DNA of 64,000 nt, taken from NCBI RefSeq assembly GCF_013337285.1, contig NZ_SUPW01000005.1, positions 62,001-126,000 on the forward strand, written 5' to 3'. Origin of the DNA: Agrobacterium tumefaciens. GTDB lineage: Bacteria; Pseudomonadota; Alphaproteobacteria; Rhizobiales; Rhizobiaceae. A program made the translations under genes and the position numbers. The first letter of the stretch is position 1; each line of letters begins with the position of its first letter. Of this stretch, positions 26,021 to 35,570 are shown in pieces. The notes below the pieces were generated by a model. The model was not told where the DNA came from and did not search any database. It saw nothing but the letters and a program-made list of their open reading frames with translations.

Positions 26021-26899
26021 TCAGAGCGCTTCCGCGCCCGAAATGATTTCAATGAGTTCCTTGGTGATCTGAGCCTGACGCTGACGGTTGTAGGAAAGCG
26101 TCAGCTTGTTGATCATCTCACCGGCATTGCGCGTTGCATTATCCATCGCGCTCATCTTGGCGCCCATTTCACCGGCAACGTTTTCAAGCAGAGCCCGGAA
26201 AACCTGAACGGAAATGTTGCGCGGAATAAGGTCTTCCAGAATAGAAGCCGCATCCGGCTCATATTCGTAGACGGCGCTCTGCGTCGCCACATCCTCTTCC
26301 ACAACCGGGGTTGCGGCCGGAATGAGCTGCAGGCCGGTCGGGATCTGGCTGATGACGGACTTGAATTCCGAATAGATCAGCGTGCAGACATCGAACTCAC
26401 CCGCATTGAACAGCGAGATCACCTTCTTGGCGATCTGGTCGGCGTTTTCGAAAGCAACCTTTTTCACTTCGCGCAATTCGATGCGTTCGATGATATTGGC
26501 TGAAAATTCGCGGCGAAGGCTGTCATAGCCCTTCTTGCCGACCGTGATGATCTTGACCGTCTTGCCTTCGGAAATCAGCTTGCGGGCCTGATCGCGTGCA
26601 AAACGGGAAATCTGCGAGTTGAAACCACCGCAAAGACCACGTTCAGCCGTGCAGACGACGAGCAGATGCACGTCGTCCTTGCCGGTGCCGGTCATCAGCG
26701 CCGGAGCAACGTCCGCCTCGACCGCCTTGGCGATGTTGGCGAGAACGGCGCTCATGCGCTGAGAATAAGGCCGGGCGGCCTCCGCAGCTTCCTGGGCGCG
26801 CCGAAGCTTCGCCGCGGCGACCATTTTCATCGCCTTGGTAATCTTCTGCGTCGCCTTCACGGAGGCAATGCGGTTTTTCAGATCCTTTAGTGAAGGCAT
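26021..26899 (-). CDS. atpG: ATP synthase F1 gamma subunit
   Basis: The 292-residue protein has the coiled-coil rotor ends: [36 protein letters not shown] at the N-terminus and [44 protein letters not shown] at the C-terminus, both highly conserved in gamma. The Rossmann-like middle contains [15 protein letters not shown]. It forms the central stalk transmitting rotation to the catalytic sites. It follows atpA by 31 bases and precedes atpD by 23. Confidence 0.98.
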   Translation of the reverse strand: MPSLKDLKNRIASVKATQKITKAMKMVAAAKLRRAQEAAEAARPYSQRMSAVLANIAKAVEADVAPALMTGTGKDDVHLLVVCTAERGLCGGFNSQISRFARDQARKLISEGKTVKIITVGKKGYDSLRREFSANIIERIELREVKKVAFENADQIAKKVISLFNAGEFDVCTLIYSEFKSVISQIPTGLQLIPAATPVVEEDVATQSAVYEYEPDAASILEDLIPRNISVQVFRALLENVAGEMGAKMSAMDNATRNAGEMINKLTLSYNRQRQAQITKELIEIISGAEAL

Positions 26900-26930
26900 C
26901 CGTTATCCGTCCGAGTAAAAGAGCCCTGAT

Positions 26931-28460
26931 TTAAGAGAAAGACTTGGCGAAGGTATCGAGAGCGCCCTTGAGCTTGCTCTTGGTATCGTCGCTGATAGCC
27001 TTTTCCGTGCGGATGGTGTCGAGGATCGCCTTGCCTTCCGAGCGGAAGTAGGAAAGCAGACCCTGCTCGAACTTGCCGACCTGTGCGACCGGAACCTTGT
27101 CGAGATAGCCGTTGACACCGGCGAAGATCACCGCAACCTGTTCTTCCGTCTTGAGCGGAGAGAACTGCGGCTGCTTCAGAAGCTCCGTCAGGCGTGCGCC
27201 GCGGTTCAGCAGGCGCTGCGTGGAAGCGTCAAGGTCCGAGCCGAACTGGGCAAAGGCAGCCATTTCGCGATACTGGGCAAGCTCGCCCTTGATCGAACCG
27301 GCAACCTGCTTCATCGCCTTGATCTGAGCGGCAGAGCCAACGCGCGAAACCGACAGACCGACGTTAACGGCCGGACGGATGCCCTGGTAGAACAGGTCGG
27401 TTTCAAGGAAGATCTGGCCGTCGGTGATCGAGATCACGTTGGTCGGAATAAAGGCCGAAACGTCGTTACCCTGCGTTTCGATGACAGGCAGAGCCGTCAG
27501 CGAGCCAGCGCCCATTTCGTCGGAGAGCTTTGCGGCGCGCTCCAGAAGACGGGAGTGAAGGTAGAAAACGTCGCCCGGATAAGCTTCGCGGCCCGGAGGA
27601 CGACGCAGCAGAAGCGACATCTGACGGTAGGCAACGGCCTGCTTGGAAAGATCGTCATAACCGATGAGAGCGTGCTTGCCGTTGTCACGGAAGTATTCGC
27701 CCATGGCGCAACCGGCAAACGGAGCCAGGTACTGCATCGGAGCCGGATCGGAGGCGGTCGCAGCAACGATGATCGAATACTGCAGCGCGCCGCGCTCTTC
27801 CAGAACCTTGACGAACTGGGCAACAGTCGAACGCTTCTGGCCGATAGCAACGTAGACGCAATAAAGCTTGTCGCCGTCAGGACCATTGTCGTGAATGGCC
27901 TTCTGGTTCAGGATCGCGTCGAGAATGATCGCGGTCTTGCCGGTCTGGCGGTCACCGATGACCAACTCGCGCTGGCCACGGCCAACCGGGATGAGAGCGT
28001 CGATGGCCTTGAGGCCGGTCGACATCGGCTCATGAACCGACTTGCGCGGAATGATGCCGGGAGCCTTGACGTCAACGCGCGAACGCTTGGCGGCATTGAT
28101 CGGGCCTTTGCCGTCGATCGGGTTGCCGAGAGCGTCAACCACGCGGCCGAGCAGTTCCGGGCCGACCGGAACGTCAACGATAGCGCCAGTCCGCTTGACG
28201 GTGTCGCCTTCCTTGATGTCACGGTCCGAACCGAAGATAACCACACCGACATTGTCGGCTTCAAGGTTGAGCGCCATGCCGCGGATGCCGCCGGGGAACT
28301 CGACCATTTCGCCGGCCTGAACATTGTCGAGGCCATAAACGCGGGCGATACCGTCACCGACGGAAAGCACCTGACCGACTTCCGAGACTTCCGCCTCGTT
28401 GCCGAAATTTTTGATTTGATCTTTTAGAATTGCGGAAATTTCCGCGGCGCGGATATCCAT
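26931..28460 (-). CDS. atpA: ATP synthase F1 alpha subunit
   Basis: The 509-residue regulatory nucleotide-binding subunit has the P-loop [10 protein letters not shown] (about residues 169-178), the [17 protein letters not shown] segment and the signature [17 protein letters not shown] with the arginine finger. Together with beta it makes the hexameric head. Its start codon overlaps the last base of the atpH stop codon (TGATG), implying translational coupling. Family length and order (atpH-A-G-D-C) are standard. Confidence 0.98.
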   Translation of the reverse strand: MDIRAAEISAILKDQIKNFGNEAEVSEVGQVLSVGDGIARVYGLDNVQAGEMVEFPGGIRGMALNLEADNVGVVIFGSDRDIKEGDTVKRTGAIVDVPVGPELLGRVVDALGNPIDGKGPINAAKRSRVDVKAPGIIPRKSVHEPMSTGLKAIDALIPVGRGQRELVIGDRQTGKTAIILDAILNQKAIHDNGPDGDKLYCVYVAIGQKRSTVAQFVKVLEERGALQYSIIVAATASDPAPMQYLAPFAGCAMGEYFRDNGKHALIGYDDLSKQAVAYRQMSLLLRRPPGREAYPGDVFYLHSRLLERAAKLSDEMGAGSLTALPVIETQGNDVSAFIPTNVISITDGQIFLETDLFYQGIRPAVNVGLSVSRVGSAAQIKAMKQVAGSIKGELAQYREMAAFAQFGSDLDASTQRLLNRGARLTELLKQPQFSPLKTEEQVAVIFAGVNGYLDKVPVAQVGKFEQGLLSYFRSEGKAILDTIRTEKAISDDTKSKLKGALDTFAKSFS

Positions 28461-29026
28461 CAGCCAACCTCTTTCAGTGCAAGCTTAAGGGTGGAAAGTT
28501 TGGTGCGAAGAGACGTATCGATCTGGCGGGAACCGACCTTGACGATCAGACCGCCGAGGATCGACGGATCGACGGTAACGGAAATCGTCACATCCTTGCC
28601 GGTAACGCTCTTCAGCGCCGCTTTCAGTTCAGTTTCCTGCGCCTCGTCGAGCGCATGTGCCGAGGTGACCTCGGCGGTGATTTCGCCGCGATGGGCAGCG
28701 GCAATGGTGCGGTAGGCTCGGATCATGCCGGGAACGGCAAAGAGACGGCGGTTATTGGCAACGACCTTGAGGAAATTAACAGCGAGACCGGCAATTCCGG
28801 CCTTCTCGCAGATCGCGGTGATTGCCTTGAACTGATCCTCGGCGGAAAACACCGGGCTCGCAACCAGACGCTTCAAATCGTCGCTTTCGTCAAGAAGTGC
28901 GCCGAACTTGTCCAGATCGGCTCCAACCGCTTCAACCGCACCCGCTTCCAAAGCAAGCTCGAAAAGCGACGACGCATACCTTTCCGCTACACCGGATGTT
29001 CCCTGGGAGGTGTCTGCCACGGGCAC
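28460..29026 (-). CDS. atpH: ATP synthase F1 delta subunit
   Basis: The 188-residue delta subunit is the peripheral-stalk cap that holds F1 to F0. It reads [30 protein letters not shown] at the N-terminus and ends [40 protein letters not shown], the conserved C-terminal block. I choose the GTG at 29026, which has AGGGA five bases upstream and matches family length. An in-frame ATG at 29044 would add six residues without a better ribosome site. It is the first gene of the F1 operon. Confidence 0.95.
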   Translation of the reverse strand: MPVADTSQGTSGVAERYASSLFELALEAGAVEAVGADLDKFGALLDESDDLKRLVASPVFSAEDQFKAITAICEKAGIAGLAVNFLKVVANNRRLFAVPGMIRAYRTIAAAHRGEITAEVTSAHALDEAQETELKAALKSVTGKDVTISVTVDPSILGGLIVKVGSRQIDTSLRTKLSTLKLALKEVG

Positions 29027-29287
29027 TTTTTCCCTGCTAATCATCCAAGATCATCAGCAATGGAGATCCACCGCATCAAATTCTTGAAATCGTTTCAATT
29101 TCCCCGAAAAAGACCGGAATTCCCCCCTGTCTTTTCCCAATTTCGCGGTCCGTCTAGCATAGGACGCCGGGACTCGCAACACGCGTAATAGCGGAAAGCG
29201 CCGTTTGGGCAAGGGGGAATGCGTTTAAATTTTCCGATTCCGCTCAGGATGCGGGTTTGGTGCGGCACAAAAGCCCAAAACCCCGCT

Positions 29288-29674
29288 TCAGACCAACCCG
29301 AACACGTAGCTCAACGACAGTGCGGACAGCAGAAAGTGTACAACCAGGAGTATGAAATTCCGCATGGTTGCGCCTCCATCCGAGAGAATGGAGAGAATGC
29401 CGCCAAACACGCTCAGACCAAAAGCCGCACCAAAGGCGAGATAGACCATGGGCTGCGCCAGAAGCAACGCAGCGGCGCCGAGACCGAGATAAAGGCCGGC
29501 AAGCGATGAACGCACAAGCGCATAGCCGTCCCTGCGCTCGCCAGCCGGCTGAAGACCGAAAGCGCGCAGCGTCATGCCGGGTGCGAACATGAAAAACAGG
29601 CCAATCACGGCCGACACCGCCGCCGCACCGAAGGCCAGCTGCTCACCGAATTCGGCAGGAAAATAAAACTCCAT
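29288..29674 (-). CDS. Small integral membrane protein of unknown function
   Basis: The 128-residue protein has about four hydrophobic helices (LAFGAAAVSAVIGLFFMFAPGM, SSLAGLYLGLGAAALLLAQPM, VYLAFGAAFGLSVFGGILSIL, FILLVVHFLLSALSLSYVFGLV). It resembles the DUF4345-type small membrane proteins in layout. The start at 29674 (MEFYFPAEFG) gives a compact protein; a longer frame start at 29758 adds unstructured residues overlapping priA. It lies just downstream of priA on the same strand. Function is unknown. Confidence 0.7.
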   Translation of the reverse strand: MEFYFPAEFGEQLAFGAAAVSAVIGLFFMFAPGMTLRAFGLQPAGERRDGYALVRSSLAGLYLGLGAAALLLAQPMVYLAFGAAFGLSVFGGILSILSDGGATMRNFILLVVHFLLSALSLSYVFGLV

Positions 29675-29754
29675 CTCGTTCCCCAAATCATTCTTTTCGT
29701 GTGCTGCGTTATGACACGGCCATGACAGCGGGAAAACGCCTTGATTGATAAAGT

Positions 29755-31971
29755 TCAAAGGAAACTTTGCGGATCGATATCAAGCTGCACATGTACGCTG
29801 CCCCGCTCCTTCGGGCCGTTGGCCAAAAGCGTTCGGAGGAAAGACTGCATGTCGGAATTGCGTCGCCCGTGCACCAGCAGACGGAAACGATGGCGACCAC
29901 GGATCAGCGCCAGCGGCGCTTCCGCCGGGCCGAGCAGCATGATGCCCGTAACCTGCGGGGCAGCGGCTCTCAAGCCCCGCGCATGAGTTTCCGCCTCGCC
30001 GCGCGTATCGGCGGAGACGATGATCGAGGCAAGGCGTCCGAAGGGCGGCAGAACGGCCTTTTCCCGCTCCACGATCTCCCTTTCGTAGAAGGCCGACGCA
30101 TCGCCCGAAACGATCGCCTGCATCACGGGATGCTGCGGCTGGTAGGTCTGCAGCAGGCCGTGGCTTTTCAACCCCGTACGCCCGGCGCGGCCCGTCACCT
30201 GTGAGAGCAGCTGAAACGTTCGCTCCGCCGCGCGCGGATCGCCATTGGCAAGTCCTAGATCAGCATCCACGATGCCGACAAGCGTCATCAGGGGAAAATT
30301 GTGCCCCTTGGCGACGAGCTGCGTGCCGATGACGATATCCGCCTCACCCTTGACGATCGCCTCCAGCTCCAGACGCAGGCGCTTGACGCCCATGAGATCG
30401 GAGGAGAGCACGATGGTGCGGGCCTCGGGAAAATGTTTCTCCACCTCTTCGGCGATCCTCTCCACTCCCGGCCCGCAGGCCACCAGATGATCGAAGGTTC
30501 CACATTCCGGGCAATGATCCGGGGTCGGCTCATTGTGACCGCACTGGTGGCACTGCAATTGATTGCGAAAGCGGTGTTCCACCAGCCAGCTGGAACATTG
30601 CGGGCATTGGAAACGGTGGCCGCAGACCCGGCAGAGCGTCAGCGGCGCGTAGCCGCGACGATTGAGAAACAACAGCGACTGTTCGCCCTTCTCGATGGTC
30701 TTGCCGATGCCGCGCAGCAGAACCGGCGAAAGAAACCCTCCCCTTTCCGGCGGATGGCGGCGCATATCGACAAGATGCAGGTCGGGCATCGCCGCATCGC
30801 CAAAACGTGTATGTAGATGGATGGTGTTGTAACGGCCCGAACTGCCATTGACCTGGCTTTCCACCGAAGGCGTGGCGGACACCAGCACCACCGGGAACTC
30901 CGCGATCCTCGCTCTAACGACAGCCATATCGCGCGCATTATAGAAGACACGGTCTTCCTGCTTGTAGGCAGGATCGTGCTCTTCATCAACGATGATGAGA
31001 CCGAGATTGTCGAAAGGTAAAAAAAGCGCCGAGCGCGCGCCGGCAACAACCCTCACCTCACCTGTCACCGCCTGTCGCCAGACCTTTTCGCGCATTCGTG
31101 GCGACACATCGGAATGCCATTCCGCTGGCTTTGCACCAAACCGATCCTGAAACCGCTCCAGAAACGCCGCCGTCAGGGCGATTTCGGGAAGAAGAATGAG
31201 CACCTGCTTGCCCTGCCGTAGCGTTTCGGCCACCGCCTCGAAATAGACCTCCGTCTTGCCAGAGCCAGTCACGCCATCAATCAGCGAGACGTGAAAACCG
31301 CCCTTGCGCACATCCTCGAGAATTTCCGATGCCGCCTGTCTCTGCGGGCCTTCCAGTCGCGGTTCGGTATAATCAGGATCCGGCTCGGCCACGACAGGCG
31401 GGGCGGGTAGAAAGACCGTCTCGAACACGCCCTGCTTGACGAGGCCATCGACGACACTGGTCGAGACACCGGCAGCATGGGCAAGCCCGCTTTTCGTCCA
31501 GCCATGCTCCTCTGCCGCCAGCTCCATCACCCGCTCACGGGCGGGAGTGAGCCGTTCCGGCCGGCCTTCCGTTAGCCGAAGCCCCTCGATCATCGGCTCG
31601 GGATCGAACGCGGCCGGCGCTCGAAGCGCCATCCGCGCCACCAGACCGGGTGGAGAAAGCGTATAGGCAGCGACCCAATCCACGAACCGGCGCATTTCCG
31701 CCTTCAGCGGCGGGCACTCGAAACTTTTAGTGATCGGCCGCAGCTTCTTCGGATCGACGCTCTTCTCTCCGGCATCGTCCCACACCACGCCAAAGACCTG
31801 CCGGGGACCAAGCGGCACCTGCACCACGGAACCGGTCTCCACCACCATATCTTCAGGCACGGCATAACTATAGGGTCCGGGCGCCGGCATGGGCACCAGA
31901 ACGGGCACCGTGCGCGTGGGCGACGGTGGGTCGAACAGAGCCCCAAACAGATCGGACGAATCTTTTGCCAT
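29755..31971 (-). CDS. priA: Primosomal replication restart helicase PriA
   Basis: The 738-residue superfamily 2 helicase has the Walker A motif GVTGSGKTEVYFEA (about residue 229), DEEHDPAYKQED as the DEAH-type Walker B, and the PriA zinc-binding block of paired cysteines between about residues 443 and 492 (CRVCGHRFQCPQCSSW, then CHQCGHNEPTPDHCPECG). GTQLVAKGHNFPLMTLVGIVDADLGL and SQVTGRAGRTGLKSHG are late helicase motifs. It reloads the replicative helicase at stalled forks. The start at 31971 (MAKDSSDLFGALFD) is used because the 25-residue extension to 32046 looks untranslated. Divergent from xerC. Confidence 0.96.
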   Translation of the reverse strand: MAKDSSDLFGALFDPPSPTRTVPVLVPMPAPGPYSYAVPEDMVVETGSVVQVPLGPRQVFGVVWDDAGEKSVDPKKLRPITKSFECPPLKAEMRRFVDWVAAYTLSPPGLVARMALRAPAAFDPEPMIEGLRLTEGRPERLTPARERVMELAAEEHGWTKSGLAHAAGVSTSVVDGLVKQGVFETVFLPAPPVVAEPDPDYTEPRLEGPQRQAASEILEDVRKGGFHVSLIDGVTGSGKTEVYFEAVAETLRQGKQVLILLPEIALTAAFLERFQDRFGAKPAEWHSDVSPRMREKVWRQAVTGEVRVVAGARSALFLPFDNLGLIIVDEEHDPAYKQEDRVFYNARDMAVVRARIAEFPVVLVSATPSVESQVNGSSGRYNTIHLHTRFGDAAMPDLHLVDMRRHPPERGGFLSPVLLRGIGKTIEKGEQSLLFLNRRGYAPLTLCRVCGHRFQCPQCSSWLVEHRFRNQLQCHQCGHNEPTPDHCPECGTFDHLVACGPGVERIAEEVEKHFPEARTIVLSSDLMGVKRLRLELEAIVKGEADIVIGTQLVAKGHNFPLMTLVGIVDADLGLANGDPRAAERTFQLLSQVTGRAGRTGLKSHGLLQTYQPQHPVMQAIVSGDASAFYEREIVEREKAVLPPFGRLASIIVSADTRGEAETHARGLRAAAPQVTGIMLLGPAEAPLALIRGRHRFRLLVHGRRNSDMQSFLRTLLANGPKERGSVHVQLDIDPQSFL

Positions 31972-32116
31972 GATGTCGCGACCATGCCCCGGCGAAATGA
32001 AAAAGGAAACCGCCCGGATGTAATGGCTCACCCCGGCAAAGTCCACGCCGGATGCAAAGTGCAGACACAGGCCTTAACCAAATACTGACCATGAGAGCAT
32101 AGGCTGCGGAACAGGA

Positions 32117-33064
32117 ATGGAGCGCTGCGTGACCGAAATCCTGACTTTTGCCGAAGCCGATCTGTTGAACGAACGTCAATCCTGGCTTACCGCGCTCGCC
32201 GGCGAACGCCGCCTTGCCGACAATACCATCGAAGCTTACGAGCGCGATACCCGCCAGTTTTTGATGTTCCTGACCGGTTACATCGGCAAGCCCGCCGCCA
32301 TGACCGATATGGCCGATCTGCGCCCTGTCGATCTTCGCGCCTTTCTGGCCAACCGGCGCAAGGAAGGTGTTGGCGCGCGTTCACTTGGCCGGCATCTGGC
32401 GGGACTGCGCTCCCTTCTTCACCACCTGCAAAAAAAAGGCCTCGTCAATGCGGCCGGCGCCACCGCCATGCGCGCGCCAAAACAGCCGAAATCGCTGCCG
32501 AAGCCGCTGACCGACCGTCAGGCGCTGAAGATCACCACGGCCGAGGCGCAGTTGAACGAGGAACCATGGATCGCCGCCCGCAATGCAGCGGTCCTTTCGC
32601 TGCTTTATGGTTGCGGCCTTCGTATTTCCGAAGCGCTCGGTCTGACGCCGGCCGATGTCCCACCCGGCGCCCGCAGTCTGCGCATCACCGGCAAGGGCAA
32701 CAAGACGCGTATCGTGCCGCTGCTGGCAGTGGTGGCGGAAGCGGTCGATGCCTACAAGAAGCTTTGCCCCTATGCTCTGGCGGCGAATGAACCGATGTTC
32801 CTTGGCGCACGCGGGGGGAAACTCCAGCCTGCCATCATCCAGCGGGAAATGCAGAAGCTGCGCAGCGCGTTCGGCCTGCCGGAAAACGCCACGCCGCACG
32901 CGTTGCGCCATTCCTTCGCAACCCATCTTCTGGCCGGCGGTGGCGATCTGCGGACTATTCAGGAGTTGCTCGGCCATGCCAGCCTTTCCACCACGCAGAT
33001 CTATACCGGCGTCGACACCGCAAGATTGTTGGAAATCTACGACAACGCCCACCCGCGTGCATGA
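32117..33064 (+). CDS. xerC: Tyrosine recombinase XerC
   Basis: The 315-residue tyrosine recombinase resolves chromosome dimers at dif together with XerD and FtsK. The N-terminal SAM-like core-binding domain (residues about 15-105, RQSWLTALAGERRLADNTIEAYERDTRQFLMFL) precedes the catalytic domain. That domain has the conserved R (LYGCGLRISEALGL), K (ITGKGNKTRIVPL), H-x-x-R (TPHALRHSFATHLL), H (LLGHASLSTTQ) and Tyr (IYTGVDTARL). Context and length mark the housekeeping enzyme, not a phage integrase. Its stop codon TGA is at the edge of a dispersed repeat. Confidence 0.93.
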   Translation: MERCVTEILTFAEADLLNERQSWLTALAGERRLADNTIEAYERDTRQFLMFLTGYIGKPAAMTDMADLRPVDLRAFLANRRKEGVGARSLGRHLAGLRSLLHHLQKKGLVNAAGATAMRAPKQPKSLPKPLTDRQALKITTAEAQLNEEPWIAARNAAVLSLLYGCGLRISEALGLTPADVPPGARSLRITGKGNKTRIVPLLAVVAEAVDAYKKLCPYALAANEPMFLGARGGKLQPAIIQREMQKLRSAFGLPENATPHALRHSFATHLLAGGGDLRTIQELLGHASLSTTQIYTGVDTARLLEIYDNAHPRA

Positions 33065-33166
33065 AGCATTTCCAGTAAAAGTGCGCAGCGGTTTTACATC
33101 AGGATAATGCGTAAAAACAAAACATGGAACACGTCCGACAATTCCGGTCGAACCGGGCGAGCTCTA
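33062..33166. repeat. Intergenic palindromic repeat (copy d)
   Basis: TGAAGCATTTCC at the left edge, then AAAGTGCGCAGCGGTTTT and AATGCGTAAAA, closely match copy c read on the reverse strand; GCTCTA at 33161-33166 ends it. The right part is diverged. Its first three bases are the stop codon of xerC. Confidence 0.7.
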
Positions 33167-33247
33167 AAGCAGGAATTGTTTAACCATAGTCATTAACCAG
33201 ACGTGCAAGCCGCCGTTCTATAAGCGAACGAGAACCGGATGAGACCC

Positions 33248-34342
33248 ATGCACAGCCTGATGAAACCACAAAATTTCACCGCTACCCTGATGGGCAAGAC
33301 CGGTGACGCCCTGCTCTGGTTGCTGGCGGCAATGCATATCGCAGCCATCGCAATCGTGCTCGCCACCTTGCTATCGCTGGGTGAGGCGCAGGCCGCCGAG
33401 CAGAAGATTAGCTGCACGGGCAGCGACATTCTTGTGGAGATGCGCAAGAGCGATCCGCAGGGCTTTGCGAAGATCGAACAGGAAGCCGCCGCGATCCCGA
33501 ACGGCAAGGGTAATTTCTGGCGTATCGAAAAGGCCGGAACGGCCCCGTCCTTTCTTCTCGGCACCATGCATGTCACCGATCCGCGCGTTCTCGGCATGCC
33601 TGCCGCCGCTGCACCTGCCTTCGAAAAATCCGCAACTGTCATCGTGGAATCGGACGAAATCGTCGATGACAAGAAGATCGCCGCATCGCTGCTGGCCAAG
33701 CCGGAACTCACCATGTTTCTGGACGGCAAGTCGATCACCGACATCCTGGCACCGGAAAATGTCGCGCGACTGGAAAAGGGACTCAAGGAACGCGGCATTC
33801 CGTTGAACGCCGTTTCGCGCATGAAGCCGTGGATGCTGTCTAGCTTCGTCGCCCTTCCCGCCTGTGAATTCGCCCGCAAGGCCACCGGCCTGTCTTTTCT
33901 CGACAAGAAGCTGGCCGAAGATGCGGTCGCGGACGGAAAACGTCTCGTCGGGTTGGAAACCATGGTCGAGCAGTTGACGGCCATGTCTGAGCTGCCGATG
34001 GAATTTCATCTACAGGCGCTGATCGAAACGCTGGAACTCGGTGATCGCATGGACGATATCATGACGACCATGACCGATCTTTACGTCGCGGGCGATATAG
34101 GCATGACCATGCCCATGCTGAAAAGCCTCGACACCAAAAAACCGGCAGAGGGCGATCAGGGTTATGCCGCCTTCGAGCAACGCATCATCACCGACCGCAA
34201 CCACGTCATGGCGGATCGGGCGACCCCCGAGCTTGCCAAAGGCAATGTCTTCATGGCCGTCGGCGCATTGCACCTGCCGGGTGAGGAAGGCGTGGTCGAA
34301 TTGCTGCGCGCAAAGGGCTTCACGCTCACACGGGTCGACTGA
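33248..34342 (+). CDS. TraB/GumN family protein
   Basis: The roughly 364-residue protein has an N-terminal membrane helix (DALLWLLAAMHIAAIAIVLATLLSLGEAQAA) that may act as a signal anchor, then the TraB/GumN domain with WRIEKAGTAPSFLLGTMHVTDPRVLG, where GTMH is the family hallmark. VGALHLPGEEGVVELLRAKGFTLTRVD is the matching C-terminal block. Members are putative metalloproteases (Tiki/TraB fold) acting in the envelope; the bacterial substrate is unknown. I use the ATG at 33248; an in-frame ATG at 33239 is three codons earlier. Convergent with the DUF2867 gene. Confidence 0.85.
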   Translation: MHSLMKPQNFTATLMGKTGDALLWLLAAMHIAAIAIVLATLLSLGEAQAAEQKISCTGSDILVEMRKSDPQGFAKIEQEAAAIPNGKGNFWRIEKAGTAPSFLLGTMHVTDPRVLGMPAAAAPAFEKSATVIVESDEIVDDKKIAASLLAKPELTMFLDGKSITDILAPENVARLEKGLKERGIPLNAVSRMKPWMLSSFVALPACEFARKATGLSFLDKKLAEDAVADGKRLVGLETMVEQLTAMSELPMEFHLQALIETLELGDRMDDIMTTMTDLYVAGDIGMTMPMLKSLDTKKPAEGDQGYAAFEQRIITDRNHVMADRATPELAKGNVFMAVGALHLPGEEGVVELLRAKGFTLTRVD

Positions 34343-34358
34343 TCCTCTTCCCCGAGAC

Positions 34359-34853
34359 CTAAACGGGCCGGACATTGGCGCAGAACGGCCGCATAGTCGC
34401 CGGCACGATGCGCCGATGGAACGGCCCGACCATAAAAAGATATAGCCACCCGAACAGGTTCTTGCGTCTGACGATGGTCGTGACGGTTACCACCTGCCGG
34501 TCCATTTCCTGTTCCAGATCCACGACGATGCGGAAATCGAGATGGCTGTCGTCAAAACCGAGTACGGTTCGGTCGGCTGTAGACGACAGTACCGGAAATC
34601 CCCCCGCCGAAGCACCCGCCGCCAGCTCAACGGTCCTGAGGCCGAAAAGCGACACAATACGATTTCGAAGCGCCATCAGGCTGCTGATCCACGCCGGGGG
34701 ATGGTCGAGAAGAAGCCTGCTCACATTGAGCGAGGACGATTCTGGCGTCACCATCTCTCCCTGAAAGCGATCCCACCAGTCAGCGCCCGGCAATATGTCT
34801 TCGCTATCCCGCATCCCTGAACCCCAGCCGCCCGATGCGGCAAGGCTGACCAT
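34359..34853 (-). CDS. DUF2867 domain protein
   Basis: The 164-residue protein has the DUF2867 features PGADWWDRFQGEMVTP near the N-terminus and, later, ISSLMALRNRIVSLFGLRTVEL, DRTVLGFDDSHLDFRIVVDLEQ and GWLYLFMVGPFHRRIVPATMRPF. In other bacteria the domain is often beside or fused to a short-chain reductase-type protein. Function is unknown; the ending suggests a peripheral or membrane association. It lies between the TraB/GumN gene and a repeat. Confidence 0.75.
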   Translation of the reverse strand: MVSLAASGGWGSGMRDSEDILPGADWWDRFQGEMVTPESSSLNVSRLLLDHPPAWISSLMALRNRIVSLFGLRTVELAAGASAGGFPVLSSTADRTVLGFDDSHLDFRIVVDLEQEMDRQVVTVTTIVRRKNLFGWLYLFMVGPFHRRIVPATMRPFCANVRPV

Positions 34854-34895
34854 CTTCTTTTTCTGGCGGAGAAGAAACGCGACAAACCGCCGCTT

Positions 34896-34944
34896 GGAGC
34901 ATGTCCGGTAAAATTGCGAAGCGGCTTTCTCCGGAAATGCCCTA
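34896..34944. repeat. Intergenic palindromic repeat (copy e), short variant
   Basis: GGAGCATGTCCGGTAAAATT at the left end continues with a GCGAAGCGGCTTT core and GGAAATGCCCTAG at the right. This gives degenerate inverted ends (AGCATGTCC / GGAAATGCC) and the same core order as the other copies. It lies 43 bases upstream of the DUF2867 gene start, before the cytochrome b561 stop. Confidence 0.6.
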
Positions 34945-35442
34945 GCCGTGCGTCATGCGCTTCAGAATATCGGTGCGCCAGTAAAACTGGTGGACCAGAA
35001 CGGCAACGACATGGCCGGCGATCAACACCCACATCAGCGCCTTGAAGGGGCCGGAATGTAACTGCCCGGCCGCCTCAGCGCCGAAGTAATAAGCGGCGAT
35101 ACCGGATAAAGGCAGGATAAAGAACAACGCGTAGAAGGTAAAATGCGCGACTTTGGCAGCGATTTGAAACGGTCGCGGCTCCTCGACGGGATGCGGCGGC
35201 AAACCCTGGAAGAAGCGCAGACAGAGGCGCAGAACTGCAAGCAACAGGATGGAGAAACCGACATAGGCGTGAATATTGGCCGAAGAAATCTGCTCCGGCG
35301 TCAATGTTTCGCCCCGCCGCATCAGCCGATAGGCATGCGCCATGGCGTCGGGAAACAGCAGGTTGAAGAAGATCAAAAGCGCCATTATCCAATGAATGAC
35401 GCGCTGCGGGACAGAGAAGGAAACTTGAGTGGAATACGCCAT
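34942..35442 (-). CDS. Cytochrome b561-family membrane protein
   Basis: The 166-residue four-helix integral membrane protein starts MAYSTQVSFSVPQRVIHWIMALLIFFNLLFPD. It has candidate heme ligands in RVIHW (helix 1), NIHAYVGFSILLLAVLRLCLRF (helix 2), KVAHFTFYALFFILPLSG (helix 3) and IAGHVVAVLVHQFYWRTDILKRMTHG (helix 4), the arrangement of bacterial cytochrome b561 (CybB-like). These are di-heme superoxide- or quinol-linked electron carriers. The start at 35442 trims a six-residue basic extension from 35460. It is the last gene before the lpd terminator. Confidence 0.9.
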   Translation of the reverse strand: MAYSTQVSFSVPQRVIHWIMALLIFFNLLFPDAMAHAYRLMRRGETLTPEQISSANIHAYVGFSILLLAVLRLCLRFFQGLPPHPVEEPRPFQIAAKVAHFTFYALFFILPLSGIAAYYFGAEAAGQLHSGPFKALMWVLIAGHVVAVLVHQFYWRTDILKRMTHG

Positions 35443-35489
35443 TTTATTGCCTTTTATCAAAAGGTTAGATCGGCTATGGCGCGAGTATG

Positions 35490-35520
35490 AAAAACCCCGG
35501 CCTGCATGGCAAGCCGGGGG
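35490..35520 (-). terminator. Rho-independent terminator downstream of lpd
   Basis: On the minus strand CCCCGGC and GCCGGGG (arms near 35514-35520 and 35495-35501) form a GC-rich stem with a loop of about 12 bases. A T tract follows (AAAAA at about 35490-35494 on plus). It ends the lpd transcript, before the cytochrome b561 gene. Confidence 0.88.
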
Positions 35521-35570
35521 TCGACAGATGACTGAAATTTAATATTTCGAGCGACGGGCTTAAACGCCGA

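Noticed and set aside
29084-29098. TTGAAATCGTTTCAA upstream of atpH as an FNR-type box
   Set aside because: Arms are TTGA and TCAA but the spacer is seven rather than six bases and the inner AT pair is wrong, so it does not meet the FNR/FixK consensus; it remains a minor palindrome.
32117-33064. xerC as a mobile-element integrase
   Set aside because: Length, core-binding domain and lack of flanking att-like repeats or mobile genes fit housekeeping XerC; the repeat after it is one of a dispersed family found elsewhere.
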